The notes under the pieces are model-generated. The model did not search any database. It worked only from the letters and a program-made list of their open reading frames with translations, and had not been told where the DNA came from. A DNA stretch of 5,285 nt from Natrialbaceae archaeon (lineage in GTDB: Archaea > Halobacteriota > Halobacteria > Halobacteriales > Natrialbaceae), in NCBI GenBank assembly GCA_003552885.1, contig PUPA01000164.1, positions 1 to 5,285 of the forward strand. The letters are read 5' to 3'. Below are positions 5,146 through 5,285 of this stretch, in pieces (position 1 is the stretch's first letter; each line of letters begins with the position of its first letter). The translations under genes were made by a program, and so were the position numbers.

Positions 5146-5166
5146 CGGCCGGGGCGCCCTCGGCCG
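5146..5166. promoter_or_regulatory. 21-bp inverted repeat before the PadR-like gene
   Basis: Two CGGCCG hexamers (5146-5151 and 5161-5166) flank GGGCGCCCT, and bases 5152-5159 are themselves a perfect palindrome. The element ends exactly next to the TAA (5167-5169, minus) of the upstream gene and 11 bases before the PadR-like start codon. It could be an operator for the PadR-like protein, or an intercistronic RNA hairpin of about six G/C pairs plus an inner stem. It does not resemble the A/T-rich ATGT/ACAT sites known for several bacterial PadR proteins. Confidence 0.4.
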
Positions 5167-5285
5167 TTACGGTTCGGACGCGATCGCACGGTGTACGGCC
5201 GTCCAGGCGAGGCCGCCGACCACGGAGAGGGTCGCGACCGTCGTCGCTCCGACCTCCACGGAGGCCGCATACGAGGAGACGGCGA
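5167..5285 (-). CDS. 3' end of an unidentified gene with a C-terminal membrane helix
   Basis: The frame enters from the right edge and gives 38 residues ending in TAA at 5167-5169. The stretch VGATTVATLSVVGGLAWTAV is hydrophobic and long enough for one membrane span. It is followed by a short polar tail (HRAIASEP) that is probably cytoplasmic. There is no in-frame ATG inside the window, and internal GTG codons would leave an implausibly short protein, so the start most likely lies beyond 5285. The gene runs in the same direction as the PadR-like gene with a 32-base gap, so co-transcription is likely. The family cannot be named from this fragment. Confidence 0.6.
   Translation of the reverse strand, partial: AVSSYAASVEVGATTVATLSVVGGLAWTAVHRAIASEP

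Noticed and set aside
4338..5270. Minus-strand open frame of 310 codons
   Set aside because: It crosses the SpoIIM-domain gene antisense and the PadR-like gene in another frame. It is low-complexity Arg/Gly/Glu/Asp sequence with no domain.

Overview
The window is almost certainly haloarchaeal (class Halobacteria) chromosomal DNA. It is very GC-rich with strong G/C preference at third codon positions. The predicted soluble and secreted proteins are acidic. Most genes have a TATA-like element about 25-28 bases before the start codon, the spacing expected for leaderless haloarchaeal transcripts. The protein families (COG1361-type secreted repeat protein, UspA, DUF2062, archaeal SpoIIM/DUF95, haloarchaeal PadR-like regulator) fit the same group. 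The genus cannot be fixed from sequence alone.

Left part (1-2434, minus strand). A secreted protein of immunoglobulin-like repeats occupies 1-1647 and runs off the left edge with its C-terminus missing. Two of its repeats share a 114-base block that is nearly identical. Upstream, 337 bases without a convincing gene (1648-1984) hold its promoter, a degenerate 23-bp tandem repeat and a short hairpin. Next comes a universal stress protein gene (1985-2434) with its own promoter and an altered nucleotide-binding loop.

Middle (2435-3329). A possible 30-residue protein (2557-2649, minus) sits behind an AT-rich patch with TATA-like sequences. A DUF2062 membrane protein (2735-3208, minus) is divergent from the next gene. 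The 121 bases between them hold both promoters and two inverted repeats built from the same hexamer pair, flanking the rightward TATA element.

Right part (3330-5285). A 508-residue polytopic membrane protein (3330-4856, plus) combines an N-terminal multi-pass domain with a C-terminal SpoIIM/DUF95 domain. Its last 22 bases overlap the end of a convergent PadR-like winged-helix regulator gene (4835-5134, minus). That regulator is preceded by the 3' end of another minus-strand gene (5167-5285) ending in a probable membrane helix. The 32-base gap between these two contains a 21-bp inverted repeat, a candidate operator.

The genes look like separately transcribed envelope, stress and regulatory genes and not one pathway. 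The partial gene plus the PadR-like gene is the only pair that looks like an operon. I see no mobile element, RNA gene or CRISPR array, and nothing that clearly amounts to a new system. The best leads are the intragenic repeat homogenisation, the small ORF, the altered UspA loop and the palindromes at promoters.
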